Assembly: GCF_050948175.1 (NCBI RefSeq)
Contig: NW_027490389.1
Span: forward strand, 62,001-126,000
Length of the DNA: 64,000 bases
Source: Xylocopa sonorina
Lineage: Eukaryota; Arthropoda; Insecta; Hymenoptera; Apidae
Direction: 5' to 3'
In this document: in pieces, positions 52,500-64,000 of the stretch
Position numbering within the stretch: the first letter of the stretch is position 1
Layout: each line of letters opens with the position of its first letter
Translations under genes and position numbers: made by a program
The notes under the pieces: generated by a model
The model's input: the letters and a program-made list of their open reading frames with translations, nothing else
Told to the model about the DNA's origin: nothing
Database searches by the model: none

Positions 52500-55400
52500 A
52501 TGTCTACGTATCGTAGCAATAGAGTTTAGATGATTCTTAAAACGCGATATCGCATCTCATTTCTATGTTTCATGGTAAGATATAACATGATTTGCGAAGT
52601 GTTATGTATTCCTCGTATACACTCCAAATGAATGTGAATGCGATACTTCCTCGCTTGGAAATAGCGTTTGCAGATGTCTACGTATCGTAGCAATAGCTTT
52701 CTAATGCTTCTTAAAACGCGATATCGCATCTCATTTCTATGTTTCATGGTAAGATATAATATGATTTCCGAAGTGTCATGCATTCCTCGTCTACACTTCA
52801 AATGAATGTAAATCCGACACTTCCTTGCTAGGAAATAGCGTCTGCAGATGTCTAGGTATCGTAGCAACAGAGTTCAAATGCTTCTTAAAACCAGATATTG
52901 CATCTCATATCTATGTTTCATGATAAGATATAATATACTTTGCGAAGTGTTATGCATTCCTCGACTACGATTCAAGTGAATGTAAATGCGACACTTCCTT
53001 GCAAGGAAATAGCGTTTGCAGATGTCTACGTATCGTAGCAATAGAGTTCTTATGATTCTTAAAACGTGATATCGCATCTCATTTCTATGTTTCATGGTAA
53101 GATATAATATGATTTGCGAAGTGTCATGTATTCCTCGTCTACACTTCAAATGAATGTGAATGCGACACTTCCTCGCTAGGAAATAGCGTTTGCAGATGTC
53201 TACGTATCGTCGCAATAGAGTTCATATGATTCTTAAAACGCGATATCGCATCTCATTTCTATGTTTCATGGTAAGATATAATATGATTTGCGAAGTGTCA
53301 TGTATTCCTCGTCTACACTTCAAGTGAATGTGAATGCGATACTTCCTCGCTACTAAATAGCGTTTGCAGATGTCTACGTATCATAGCAATAGCTTTCTAA
53401 TGCTGCTTAAAACGCGATATCGCATCTCATTTCTATGTTTCATGGTAAGATGTAATATGATCTGCGAAGTGTTATGTATTCCTCGTCTACATTTCAAATG
53501 AATGTAAATGCGACACTTCCTTGCAAGGAAGTAGCGATTGCAGATGTCTACGTATCGTAGCAATAGAGTTCAGATGATTCTTAAAACGCGATATCGCATC
53601 TCATTTCTATGTTTCATGGTAAGATGTAATATGATTTGCGAAGTGTTATGTATTCCTCGTCTACATTTCAAATGAATGTAAATGCGACACTTCCTTGCAA
53701 GGAAGTAGCGATTGCAGATGTCTACGTATCGAAGCAATAGAGTTCAAATGCTTCTTAAAACGAGATATTGCATCTCATATCTATGTTTCATGATAAGATA
53801 TAATATACATTGCGAAGTGTTATGCATTCCTCGACTACCATTCAAGTGAATGTGAATGCGACACTTCCTCGCTAGGAAATAGCATTTGCAGATGTCTACG
53901 TATCGTAGCAATAGAGTTTAGATGATTCTTAAAACGCGATATCGCATCTCATTTCTATGTTTCATGGTAAGATATAACATGATTTGCGAAGTGTTATGTA
54001 TTCCTCGTATACACTCCAAATGAATGTGAATGCGATACTTCCTCGCTTGGAAATAGCGTTTGCAGATGTCTACGTATCGTAGCAATAGCTTTCTAATGCT
54101 TCTTAAAACGCGATATCGCATCTCATTTCTATGTTTCATGGTAAGATATAATATGATTTCCGAAGTGTCATGCATTCCTCGTCTACACTTCAAATGAATG
54201 TAAATCCGACACTTCCTTGCTAGGAAATAGCGTCTGCAGATGTCTAGGTATCGTAGCAACAGAGTTCAAATGCTTCTTAAAACCAGATATTGCATCTCAT
54301 ATCTATGTTTCATGATAAGATATAATATACTTTGCGAAGTGTTATGCATTCCTCGACTACGATTCAAGTGAATGTAAATGCGACACTTCCTTGCAAGGAA
54401 ATAGCGTTTGCAGATGTCTACGTATCGTAGCAATAGAGTTCTTATGATTCTTAAAACGTGATATCGCATCTCATTTCTATGTTTCATGGTAAGATATAAT
54501 ATGATTTGCGAAGTGTCATGTATTCCTCGTCTACACTTCAAATGAATGTGAATGCGACACTTCCTCGCTAGGAAATAGCGTTTGCAGATGTCTACGTATC
54601 GTAGCAATAGAGTTCATATGATTCTTAAAACGCGATATCGCATCTCATTTCTATGTTTCATGGTAAGATATAATATGATTTGCGAAGTGTCATGTATTCC
54701 TCGTCTACACTTCAAGTGAATGTGAATGCGATACTTCCTCGCTACTAAATAGCGTTTGCAGATGTCTACGTATCATAGCAATAGCTTTCTAATGCTGCTT
54801 AAAACGCGATATCGCATCTCATTTCTATGTTTCATGGTAAGATGTAATATGATTTGCGAAGTGTTATGTATTCCTCGTCTACATTTCAAATGAATGTAAA
54901 TGCGACACTTCCTTGCAAGGAAGTAGCGATTGCAGATGTCTACGTATCGAAGCAATAGAGTTCAAATGCTTCTTAAAACGAGATATTGCATCTCATATCT
55001 ATGTTTCATGATAAGATATAATATACATTGCGAAGTGTTATGCATTCCTCGACTACGATTCAAGTGAATGTAAATGCGACACTTCCTTGCAAGGAAATAG
55101 CGTTTGCAGATGTCTACGTATCGTAGCAATAGAGTTCAGATGATTCTTAAAACGCGATATCGCATCTCATTTCTGTGTTTCATGGTAAGATGTAATATGA
55201 TTTGCGAAGTGTTATGTATTCCTCGTCTACACTTCAAATGAATGTAAATGCGACACTTCCTTGAAAGGAGGTAGCGATTGCAGATGTCTACGTATCGAAG
55301 CAATAGAGTTCAAATGCTTCTTAGAACGAGATATTGCATCTCATATCTATGTTTCATGATAAGATATAATATACATTGCGAAGTGTTATGCATTCCTCGA

Positions 55401-58400
55401 CTACGATTCAAGTGAATGTAAATGCGACACTTCCTTGCAAGGAAATAGCGTTTGCAGATGTCTACGTATCGTAGCAATAGAGTTCTTATGATTCTTAAAA
55501 CGTGATATCGCATCTCATTTCTATGTTTCATGGTAAGATATAATATGATTTGCGAAGTGTCATGTATTCCTCGTCTACACTTCAGAGGAATGTGAATGCG
55601 ACACTTCCTCGCTAGGAAGTAGCGTTTGCAGATGTCTACGTATCGTAGCATTAGATTTCTAATGCTTCTTAAAACGCGATATCGCATCTCATTTCTATGT
55701 TTCATGGTAAGATATAATATGATTTCCGAAGTGTCATGCATTCCTCGTCTACACTTCAAATGAATGTAAATCCGACACTTCCTTGCTAGGAAATAGCGTC
55801 TGCAGATGTCTAGGTATCGTAGCAACAGAGTTCAAATGCTTCTTAAAACCAGATATTGCATCTCATATCTATGTTTCATGATAAGATATAATATACTTTG
55901 CGAAGTGTTATGCATTCCTCGACTACGATTCAAGTGAATGTAAATGCGACACTTCCTTGCAAGGAAATAGCGTTTGCAGATGTCTACGTATCGTAGCTAT
56001 AGAGTTCTTATGATTCTTAAAACGTGATATCGCATCTCATTTCTATGTTTCATGGTAAGATATAATATGATTTGCGAAGTGTCATGTATTCCTCGTCTAT
56101 ACTTCAAACGAATGTGAATGCGACACTTCCTCGCTAGGAAATAGCGTTTGCAGATGTCTACGTATCGTAGCAATAGAGTTCATATGATTCTTAAAACGCG
56201 ATATCGCATCTCATTTCTATGTTTCATGGTAAGATATAATATGATTTGCGAAGTGTCATGTATTCCTCGTCTACACTTCAAGTGAATCTGAATGCGATAC
56301 TTCCTCGCTACTAAATAGCGTTTGCAGATGTCTACGTATCATAGCAATAGCTTTCTAATGCTGCTTAAAACGCGATATCGCATCTCATTTCTATGTTTCA
56401 TGGTAAGATGTAATATGATCTGCGAAGTGTTATGTATTCCTCGTCTACATTTCAAATGAATGTAAATGCGACACTTCCTTGCAAGGAAGTAGCGATTGCA
56501 GATGTCTACGTATCGTAGCAATAGAGTTCAGATGATTCTTAAAACGCGATATCGCATCTCATTTCTATGTTTCATGGTAAGATGTAATATGATTTGCGAA
56601 GTGTTATGTATTCCTCGTCTACATTTCAAATGAATGTAAATGCGACACTTCCTTGCAAGGAAGTAGCGATTGCAGATGTCTACGTATCGAAGCAATAGAG
56701 TTCAAATGCTTCTTAAAACGAGATATTGCATCTCATATCTATGTTTCATGATAAGATATAATATACATTGCGAAGTGTTATGCATTCCTCGACTACGATT
56801 CAAGTGAATGTAAATGCGACACTTCCTTGCAAGGAAATAGCGTTTGCAGATGTCTACGTATCGTAGCAATAGAGTTCAGATGATTCTTAAAACGCGATAT
56901 CGCATCTCATTTCTGTGTTTCATGGTAAGATGTAATATGATTTGCGAAGTGTTATGTATTCCTCGTCTACACTTCAAATGAATGTAAATGCGACACTTCC
57001 TTGAAAGGAGGTAGCGATTGCAGATGTCTACGTATCGAAGCAATAGAGTTCAAATGCTTCTTAGAACGAGATATTGCATCTCATATCTATGTTTCATGAT
57101 AAGATATAATATACATTGCGAAGTGTTATGCATTCCTCGACTACGATTCAAGTGAATGTAAATGCGACACTTCCTTGCAAGGAAATAGCGTTTGCAGATG
57201 TCTACGTATCGTAGCAATAGAGTTCTTATGATTCTTAAAACGTGATATCGCATCTCATTTCTATGTTTCATGGTAAGATATAATATGATTTGCGAAGTGT
57301 CATGTATTCCTCGTCTACACTTCAGAGGAATGTGAATGCGACACTTCCTCGCTAGGAAGTAGCGTTTGCAGATGTCTACGTATCGTAGCATTAGATTTCT
57401 AATGCTTCTTAAAACGCGATATCGCATCTCATTTCTATGTTTCATGGTAAGATATAATATGATTTCCGAAGTGTCATGCATTCCTCGTCTACACTTCAAA
57501 TGAATGTAAATCCGACACTTCCTTGCTAGGAAATAGCGTCTGCAGATGTCCAGGTATCGTAGCAACAGAGTTCAAATGCTTCTTAAAACCAGATATTGCA
57601 TCTCATATCTATGTTTCATGATAAGATATAATATACTTTGCGAAGTGTTATGCATTCCTCGACTACGATTCAAGTGAATGTAAATGCGACACTTCCTTGC
57701 AAGGAAATAGCGTTTGCAGATGTCTACGTATCGTAGCTATAGAGTTCTTATGATTCTTAAAACGTGATATCGCATCTCATTTCTATGTTTCATGGTAAGA
57801 TATAATATGATTTGCGAAGTGTCATGTATTCCTCGTCTACACTTCAAACGAATGTGAATGGGACACTTCCTCGCTAGGAAATAGCGTTTGCAGATGTCTA
57901 CGTATCGTAGCAATAGAGTTCATATGATTCTTAAAACGCGATATCGCATCTCATTTCTATGTTTCATGGTAAGATATAATATGATTTGCGAAGTGTCATG
58001 TATTCCTCGTCTACACTTCAGGTGAATGTGAATGCGATACTTCCTCGCTACTAAATAGCGTTTGCAGATGTCTACGTATCATAGCAATAGCTTTCTAATG
58101 CTGCTTAAAACGCGATATCGCATCTCATTTCTATGTTTCATGGTAAGATGTAATATGATCTGCGAAGTGTTATGTATTCCTCGTCTACATTTCAAATGAA
58201 TGTAAATGCGACACTTCCTTGCAAGGAAGTAGCGATTGCAGATGTCTACGTATCGTAGCAATAGAGTTCAGATGATTCTTAAAACGCGATATCGCATCTC
58301 ATTTCTATGTTTCATGGTAAGATGTAATATGATTTGCGAAGTGTTATGTATTCCTCGTCTACATTTCAAATGAATGTAAATGCGACACTTCCTTGCAAGG

Positions 58401-58700
58401 AAGTAGCGATTGCAGATGTCTACGTATCGAAGCAATAGAGTTCAAATGCTTCTTAAAACGCGATATCGCATCTCATTTCTATGTTTCATGGTAAGATGTA
58501 ATATGATTTGCGAAGTGTCATGTATTCCTCGTCTTCACTTCAAATGAATGTAAATGCGACACTTCCTTGAAAGGAGGTAGCGATTGCAGATGTCTACGTA
58601 TCGAAGCAATAGAGTTCAAATGCTTCTTAGAACGAGATATTGCATCTCATATCTATGCTTCATGATAAGATATAATATACATTGCGAAGTGTTATGCATT
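52500..58700. repeat. Higher-order repeat with units of 8, 9 and 10 monomers
   Basis: The marker atgatttccg followed by aagtgtcatgcattcc begins at 52,761, 54,153, 55,719 and 57,459. The intervals are 1,392, 1,566 and 1,740 bp, that is 8, 9 and 10 monomers. A second marker, tactaaatagcg, gives the same three intervals (about 53,353, 54,745, 56,311 and 58,051). Units also share cctcgactacgattcaagtg, gagtttagatg (first two units) and aaaggaggtag (later units). The extra monomers in the later units include the ttctgtgtttcatgg and aaaggaggtag types. This is the most regular part of the window. Confidence 0.88.
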
Positions 58701-58773
58701 CCTCGACTACGATTCAAGTGAATGTAAATGCGACACTTCCTTGCAAGGAAATAGCGTTTGCAGATGTCTACGT

Positions 58774-60480
58774 ATCGTAGCAATAGAGTTCAGATGATTC
58801 TTAAAACGCGATATCGCATCTCATTTCTGTGTTTCATGGTAAGATGTAATATGATTTGCGAAGTGTTATGTATTCCTCGTCTACACTTCAAATGAATGTA
58901 AATGCGACACTTCCTTGAAAGGAGGTAGCGATTGCAGATGTCTACGTATCGAAGCAATAGAATTCAAATGCTTCTTAGAACGAGATATTGCATCTCATAT
59001 CTATGTTTCATGATAAGATATAATATACATTGCGAAGTGTTATGTATTCCTCGACTACGATTCAAGTGAATGTAAATGCGACACTTCCTTGCAAGGAAAT
59101 AGAGTTTGCAGATGTCTACGTATCGTAGCAATAGAGTTCGTATGATACTTAAAACGTGATATCGCATCTCATTTCTATGTTTCATGGTAAGATATAATAT
59201 GATTTGCGAAGTGTCATGTATTCCTCGTCTACACTTCAAATGAATGTGAATGCGACACTTCCTCGCTAGGAAATAGCGTTTGCAGATGTCTACGTATCGT
59301 AGCAATAGAGTTCATATGATTCCTAGAACGCGATATCGCATCTCATTTCTATGTTTCATGGTAAGATATAACATGATTTGCGAAGTGTTATGTATTCCTC
59401 GTCTACACTTCAAATGAATGTGAATGCGATACTTCCTCGCTACTAAATAGCGTTTGCAGATGTCTACGTATCGTAGCAATAGCTTTCTAATGTTTCTTAA
59501 TACGCGATATCGCATCTCATTTCTATGTTTCATGGTAAGATGTAATATGATTTGCGAAGTGGTATGTATTCCTCGTCTACACTTCAGAGGAATGTGAATG
59601 CGACACTTCCTCGCTAGGAAGTAGCGTTTGCAGATGTCTACGGATCGTAGCATTAGATTTCTAATGCTTCTTAAAACGCGATATCGCATCTCATTTCTAT
59701 GTTTCATGGTAAGATATAATATGATTTGCGAAGTGTCATGTATTCCTCGTCTACACTTCAAGTGAATGTGAATGCGACACTTCCTCGCTAGGAAATAGCG
59801 TTTGCAGATGTCTACGTATCGTAGCAATAGAGTTCAGATGATTCTTAAAACGCGATATCGCATCTCATTTCTATGTTTCATGGTAAGATATAACATGATT
59901 TCCGAAGTGTTATGTATTCCTCGTCTACACTTCAAATGAATGTGAATGCGATACTTCCTGCCTTGGAAATAGCGTTTGCAGATGTCTACGTATCGTAGCA
60001 ATAGCTTTCTAATGCTTCTTAAAACGCGATATCGCATCTCATTTCTATGTTTCATGGTAAGATATAATATGATTTGCGAAGTGTCATGTATTCTTCGTCT
60101 ACACTTCAAATGAATGTAAATGCGACACTTCCTTGCTAGGAAATAGCGTCTGCAGATGTCTAGGTATCGTAGCAATAGAGTAATAATGCTTCTTAAAACG
60201 CGATATCGCATCTCATTTCTATGTTTCATGGTAAGATATAACATGATTTGCGAAGTGTTATGTACTCCTCGTCTACACTTCAAATGAATGTGAATGCGAT
60301 ACTTCCTCGCTACTAAATAGCGTTTGCAGATGTCTACGTATCGTAGCAATAGCTTTCTAATGCTTCTTAAAACGCGATATCGCATCTCATTTCTATGTTT
60401 CATGGTAAGATATAATATGATTTGCGAAGTGTCATGTATTTCTCGTCTACACTTCAAATGAATGTAAATGCGACACTTCC
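58774..60480. repeat. ~1.7-kb block, copy 2 of the 48/59-kb pair
   Basis: Follows 47,820-49,525 marker by marker. The last shared marker is gtatttctcg at about 60,437. By 60,531 the sequence carries ctaatacttc, which belongs instead to the block at 51.66 kb. The copy differs by small substitutions such as tagagtttgc near 59,101 and gttcgtatgat near 59,147. Confidence 0.82.
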
Positions 60481-60530
60481 TTGCTAGGAAATAGCGTCTG
60501 CAGATGTCTAGGTATCGTAGCAATAGAGTT

Positions 60531-61219
60531 CTAATACTTCTTAAAACGCGATATCGCATCTCATTTCTATGTTTCATGGTAAGATGTAATATGATTTGCG
60601 AAGAGTTATGTATTCCTCGTCTACGCTTCAAATGAATGTAAATGCGACACTTAATTGCAAGGAAGTAGCGATTGCAGATGTCTACGTATCGAAGCAATAG
60701 AGTTCAAATGCTTCTTAAAACGAGATATTGCATCTCATATCTATGTTTCATGATAAGATATAATATACATTGCGAAGTGTTATGCATTCCTCGTCTACGA
60801 TTCAAATGAATGTAAATGCGACACTTCCTTGCAAGGAAATAGCGTTTGCAGATGTCTACGATTCGTAGCAATAGAGTTCTTATGATTCTTATAACGCGAT
60901 ATCGCATCTCATTTCTATGTTTCATGGTAAGATATAATATGATTTGCGAAGTGTCATGTATTCCTCGTCTACACTTCAAATGAATGTAAATGCGACACTT
61001 CCTTGAAAGGAAATAGCGTTTGCAGATGTCTACGTATCGTAGCAATAGCTTTCTAATGCTTCTTAAAACGCGATATCGCATCTCATTTCTATGTTTCATG
61101 GTAAGATGTAATATGATTTGCGAAGTGTTATGTATTCCTCGTCTACACTTCAAATGAATGTGAATGCGACACCTCCTCGCTAGGAAATAGCGTTTGCAGA
61201 TGTCTACGTATCGTAGCAA
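60531..61219. repeat. Block matching 51,657-52,345 (51 monomers apart)
   Basis: Shift of 8,874 bp. Shared rare variants are ctaatacttc, gcgaagagttatg, tctacgcttc, cacttaattgc and tctacgattcgtagc. Part of it (60,704-60,950) is repeated again 522 bp further at 61,226-61,470, including tctacgattcgtagc at 60,857 and 61,379, a local 3-monomer duplication. Confidence 0.8.
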
Positions 61220-63524
61220 TAGGGATCAAATGCTTCTTAAAACGAGATATTGCATCTCATATCTATGTTTCATGATAAGATATAATATACATTGCGAAGT
61301 GTTATACATTCCTCGTCTACGATTCAAATGAATGTAAATGCGACACTTCCTTGCAAGGAAATAGCGTTTGCAGATGTCTACGATTCGTAGCAATAGAGTT
61401 CTTATGATTCTTATAACGCGATATCGCATCTCATTTCTATGTTTCATGGTAAGATATAATATGATTTGCGAAGTGTCATGTATTCCTCGTCTACACTTCA
61501 AATGAATGTGAATGCGACACTTCCTCGCTAGGAAATAGCGTTTGCAGATGTCTACGTATCGTAGCAATAGAGTTCAGATGATTCTTAAAACGCGATATCG
61601 CATCTCATTTCTATGTTTCATGGTAAGATATAACTTGATTTGCGAAGTGTTATGTATTCCTCGTCTACACTTCAAATGAATGTGAATGCGATACTTCCTC
61701 GCTTGGAAATAGCGTTTGCAGATTTCTACGTATCGTAGCAATAGCTTTCTAATGCTTCTTAAAACGCGATATCGCATCTCATTTCTATGTTTCATGGTAA
61801 GATATAATATGATTTGCGAAGTGTCATGTATTCCTCGTCTACACTTCAAATCAATGTGAATGCGATACTTCCTCGCTTGGAAATAGCGTTTGCAGATGTC
61901 TACGTATCGTAGCAATAGCTTTCTAATGCTTCTTAAAACGCGATATCGCATCTCATTTCTATGTTTCATGGTAAGATATAGTATGATTTGCGAAGTGTCA
62001 TGTATTCCTCGTCTACACTTCAAATGAATGTAAATGCGACACTTCCTCGCTAGGAAATAGCGTTTGCAGATGTCTACGTATCGTAGCAATAGAGTTCATA
62101 TGATTCTTAAAACGCGATATCGCATCCCATATCTATGTTTCATGGTAAGATATAATATGATTTGCGAAGTGTTATGTATTCCTCGTCTACACTTCAAAGG
62201 AATGTGAATGCGACACTTCCTCGCTAGGAAATAGCGTTTGCAGATGTCTACGTATCGTAGCAATAGATTTCTAATGCTTCTTAAAACGCGATATCGCATC
62301 TCATTTCTATGTTTCATGGTAAGATATAATATGATTTCCGAAGTGTCATGTATTCCTCGTCTACACTTCAAATGAATGTGAATGCGACCCTTCCTCGCTA
62401 GGAAATAGCGTTTGCAGATGTCTACGTATCGTAGCAATAGAGTTCATATGATTCTTAGAACGCGATATCGCATCTCATTTCTATGTTTCATGGTAAGATA
62501 TAACATGATTTGCGAAGTGTTATGTATTCCTCGACTACACTTCAAATGAATGTGAATGCGATACTTCCTCGCTAGGAAATAGCGTTTGCAGATGTCTACG
62601 TATCGTAGCAATAGCTTTCTAATGCTTCTTAAGACGCGATATCGCATCTCATTTCTATGATTCCTGGTAAGATATAATATGATTTGCGAAGTGTCATGTA
62701 TTCCTCGTCTACGATTCAAATGAATGTAAATGCGACACTTCCTTGCAAGGAAATAGCGTTTGCAGATGTCTACGTATCGTAGCAATAGAGTTCTAATGCT
62801 TCTTAAAACGCGATATCGCATCTCATTTCTATGTTTCATGGTTAGATGTAATATGATTTGCGAAGTGTCATGTATTCCTCGTCTACACTTCAAATGAATG
62901 TAAATGCGACACTTCCTTGAAAGGAGGTAGCGATTGCAGATGTCTACGTATCGAAGCAATAGAGTTCAAATGCTTCTTAGAACGAGATATTGCATCTCAT
63001 ATCTATGTTTCATGATAAGATATAATATACATTGCGAAGTGTTATGCATTCCTCGACTACGATTCAAGTGAATGTAAATGCGACACTTCCTTGCAAGGAA
63101 ATAGCGTTTGCAGATGTCTACGTATTGAAGCAATAGATTACAAATGCTTCTTAAAACGAGATATTGCATCTCATATCTATGTTTCATGATAAGATATAAT
63201 ATACATTGCGAAGTGTTATGTATTCCTCGACTACGATTCAAGTGAATGTAAATGCGACACTTCCTTGCAAGGAAATAGCGTTTGCAGATGTCTACGTATC
63301 GTAGCAATAGAGTTCTTATGATACTTAAAACGTGATATCGCATCTCATTTCTATGTTTCATGGTAAGATATAATATGATTTGCGAAGTGTCATGTATTCC
63401 TCGTCTACACTTCAAATGAATGTGAATGCGACACTTCCTCGCTAGGAAATAGCGTTTGCAGATGTCTACGTATCGTAGCAATAGAGTTCATATGATTCCT
63501 AGAACGCGATATCGCATCTCATTT
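61220..63524. repeat. Satellite stretch, ordinary monomers
   Basis: Regular 174-bp monomers without length changes. Types A and B alternate irregularly; two type A monomers are adjacent near 62,990 and 63,165. Nothing other than the satellite is visible. Confidence 0.85.
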
Positions 63525-64000
63525 CTATGTTTCATGGTAAGATATAATATGATTTGCGAAGTGTCATGTATTCTTCGTCTACACTTCAAATGAATGTAAA
63601 TGCGACACTTCCTTGCTAGGGAAATAGCGTCTGCAGATGTCTAGGTATCGTAGCAATAGAGTAATAATGCTTCTTAAAAACGCGATATCGCATCTCATTT
63701 CTATGTTTCATGGTAAGATATAACATGATTGCGAAGTGTTATGTACTCCTCGTCTACACTTCAAATGAATGTGAATGCGATACTTCCTCGCTACTAAATA
63801 CGCGTTTGCAGATGTCTACGTATCGTAGCAATAGCTTTCTAATGCTTCTTGAAACGAGATATCGCATCTCATTTCTACGTATCACGGTAAGATATAATAA
63901 GATTTGCGAAGTGTCACGTATTCCTCGTCTACACTTCAAATGAATGTGAATGCGACACTTCCTTGCAAGGAAATAGCGTTTGCAGAAGTCTACGTATCGT
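63525..64000. repeat. Satellite end segment with clustered 1-bp indels
   Basis: Markers gtattcttcg, gagtaataatgc and gtactcctcg show that this is a copy of about 60,045-60,480, 3,480 bp (20 monomers) earlier. It has four 1-bp length changes within 181 bp: an extra G near 63,621 (ctagggaaat), an extra A near 63,680 (cttaaaaacg), a missing T near 63,730 (atgattgcg) and an extra C near 63,801 (aaatacgcg). The preceding 58 kb have only seven such changes. Confidence 0.85.

Larger units (their letters stand above)
5769..64000. repeat. 174-bp satellite array, right of the insertion
   Basis: About 334 further monomers continue to the window edge. Register can be followed with the CAA of tagcaatag. 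Its position modulo 174 changes only at a handful of indels (+12 near 5,900; +1 at 10,942; +1 at 30,257; -1 near 42,378; +1 near 43,079; +1 near 44,716; -45 near 47,817; -1 near 48,267; -6 near 49,855; -1 near 50,280; four 1-bp changes after 63,600), and these account for every observed phase. Each monomer has three short dyads: ttccttgcaaggaa, ctacg-tat-cgtag and gcgatatcgc. Variants often break the first two. The length of 174 bp is close to one nucleosome repeat, as in many centromeric satellites (known in general; inferred here). No stretch over 300 bp within it is anything other than this repeat. Confidence 0.97.

Noticed and set aside
1..64000. Regularly spaced repeats as a possible CRISPR array.
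   Set aside because: The repeated unit is a continuous 174-bp monomer with no short repeat separated by unique spacers, and there are no cas genes.
1..64000. A CENP-B box in the monomer.
   Set aside because: I looked for the core pattern TTCG....A..CGGG on both strands of the consensus and found none. The nearest starts (TTCG on the minus strand of gcgaagtg) lack the CGGG part.
1..64000. Per-monomer ttaagat- and tataat-like motifs as promoters.
   Set aside because: taagatataat recurs in nearly every monomer simply because it is part of the repeat; nothing indicates transcription start sites.

Overview
The window is one block of eukaryotic satellite DNA. I find no supportable protein-coding gene, tRNA, rRNA or CRISPR array. 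A tandem repeat of 174 bp fills both ends and everything between, except a single 998-bp insertion at 4771-5768. By division, (64,000 - 1,002)/174 gives about 362 monomers. The typical monomer is about 36% G+C by hand count, with about 9 CpG. That is more CpG than its base composition predicts, so the locus does not look as if it has decayed through CpG methylation. This and the piggyBac-type insertion fit an insect or other invertebrate genome, but the sequence does not name the species. A monomer of near nucleosome-repeat length, the size of the array and the lack of genes fit centromeric or pericentromeric heterochromatin (inference).

Layout: 1-4770 is an older-looking, heterogeneous array with a local 3-monomer (522 bp) higher-order repeat. 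4771-5768 is a non-autonomous piggyBac-like element with 15-bp terminal inverted repeats, TTAA target duplications and a 30-bp perfect palindrome in its right end. 5769 to about 8,900 continues the array; 8,900 to about 36,600 is strongly homogenised, with a roughly 2-kb block present five times and other blocks repeated at exact multiples of 174 bp. From 36,600 to about 47,800 the array is more mixed, with mosaic monomers. 47,800-52,500 and 58,800-61,600 are related by block copying, with a switch point that can be mapped inside one monomer. 52,500-58,700 holds a higher-order repeat whose successive units grow by one monomer (8, 9, then 10). The last 400 bp carry a dense cluster of 1-bp indels that may be sequencing or assembly error.

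Two broad monomer variants recur. Type B has gcgatatcgc, ctcatttc, catggtaag and tgatttgcg. Type A has gagatattgc, ctcatatc, catgataag and atacattgcg. Mosaics of A and B show exchange inside monomers. Because 174 is 58 codons, one minus-strand frame stays open from monomer to monomer and is closed mainly by one recurrent polymorphic stop codon. I treat the resulting open frames (up to 343 codons) as a by-product of the repeat, but the pattern is listed as a finding because all five indels longer than 1 bp preserve the frame.

All statements about copies and shifts come from reading the sequence by eye and from arithmetic on recurring landmarks, not from an alignment program.
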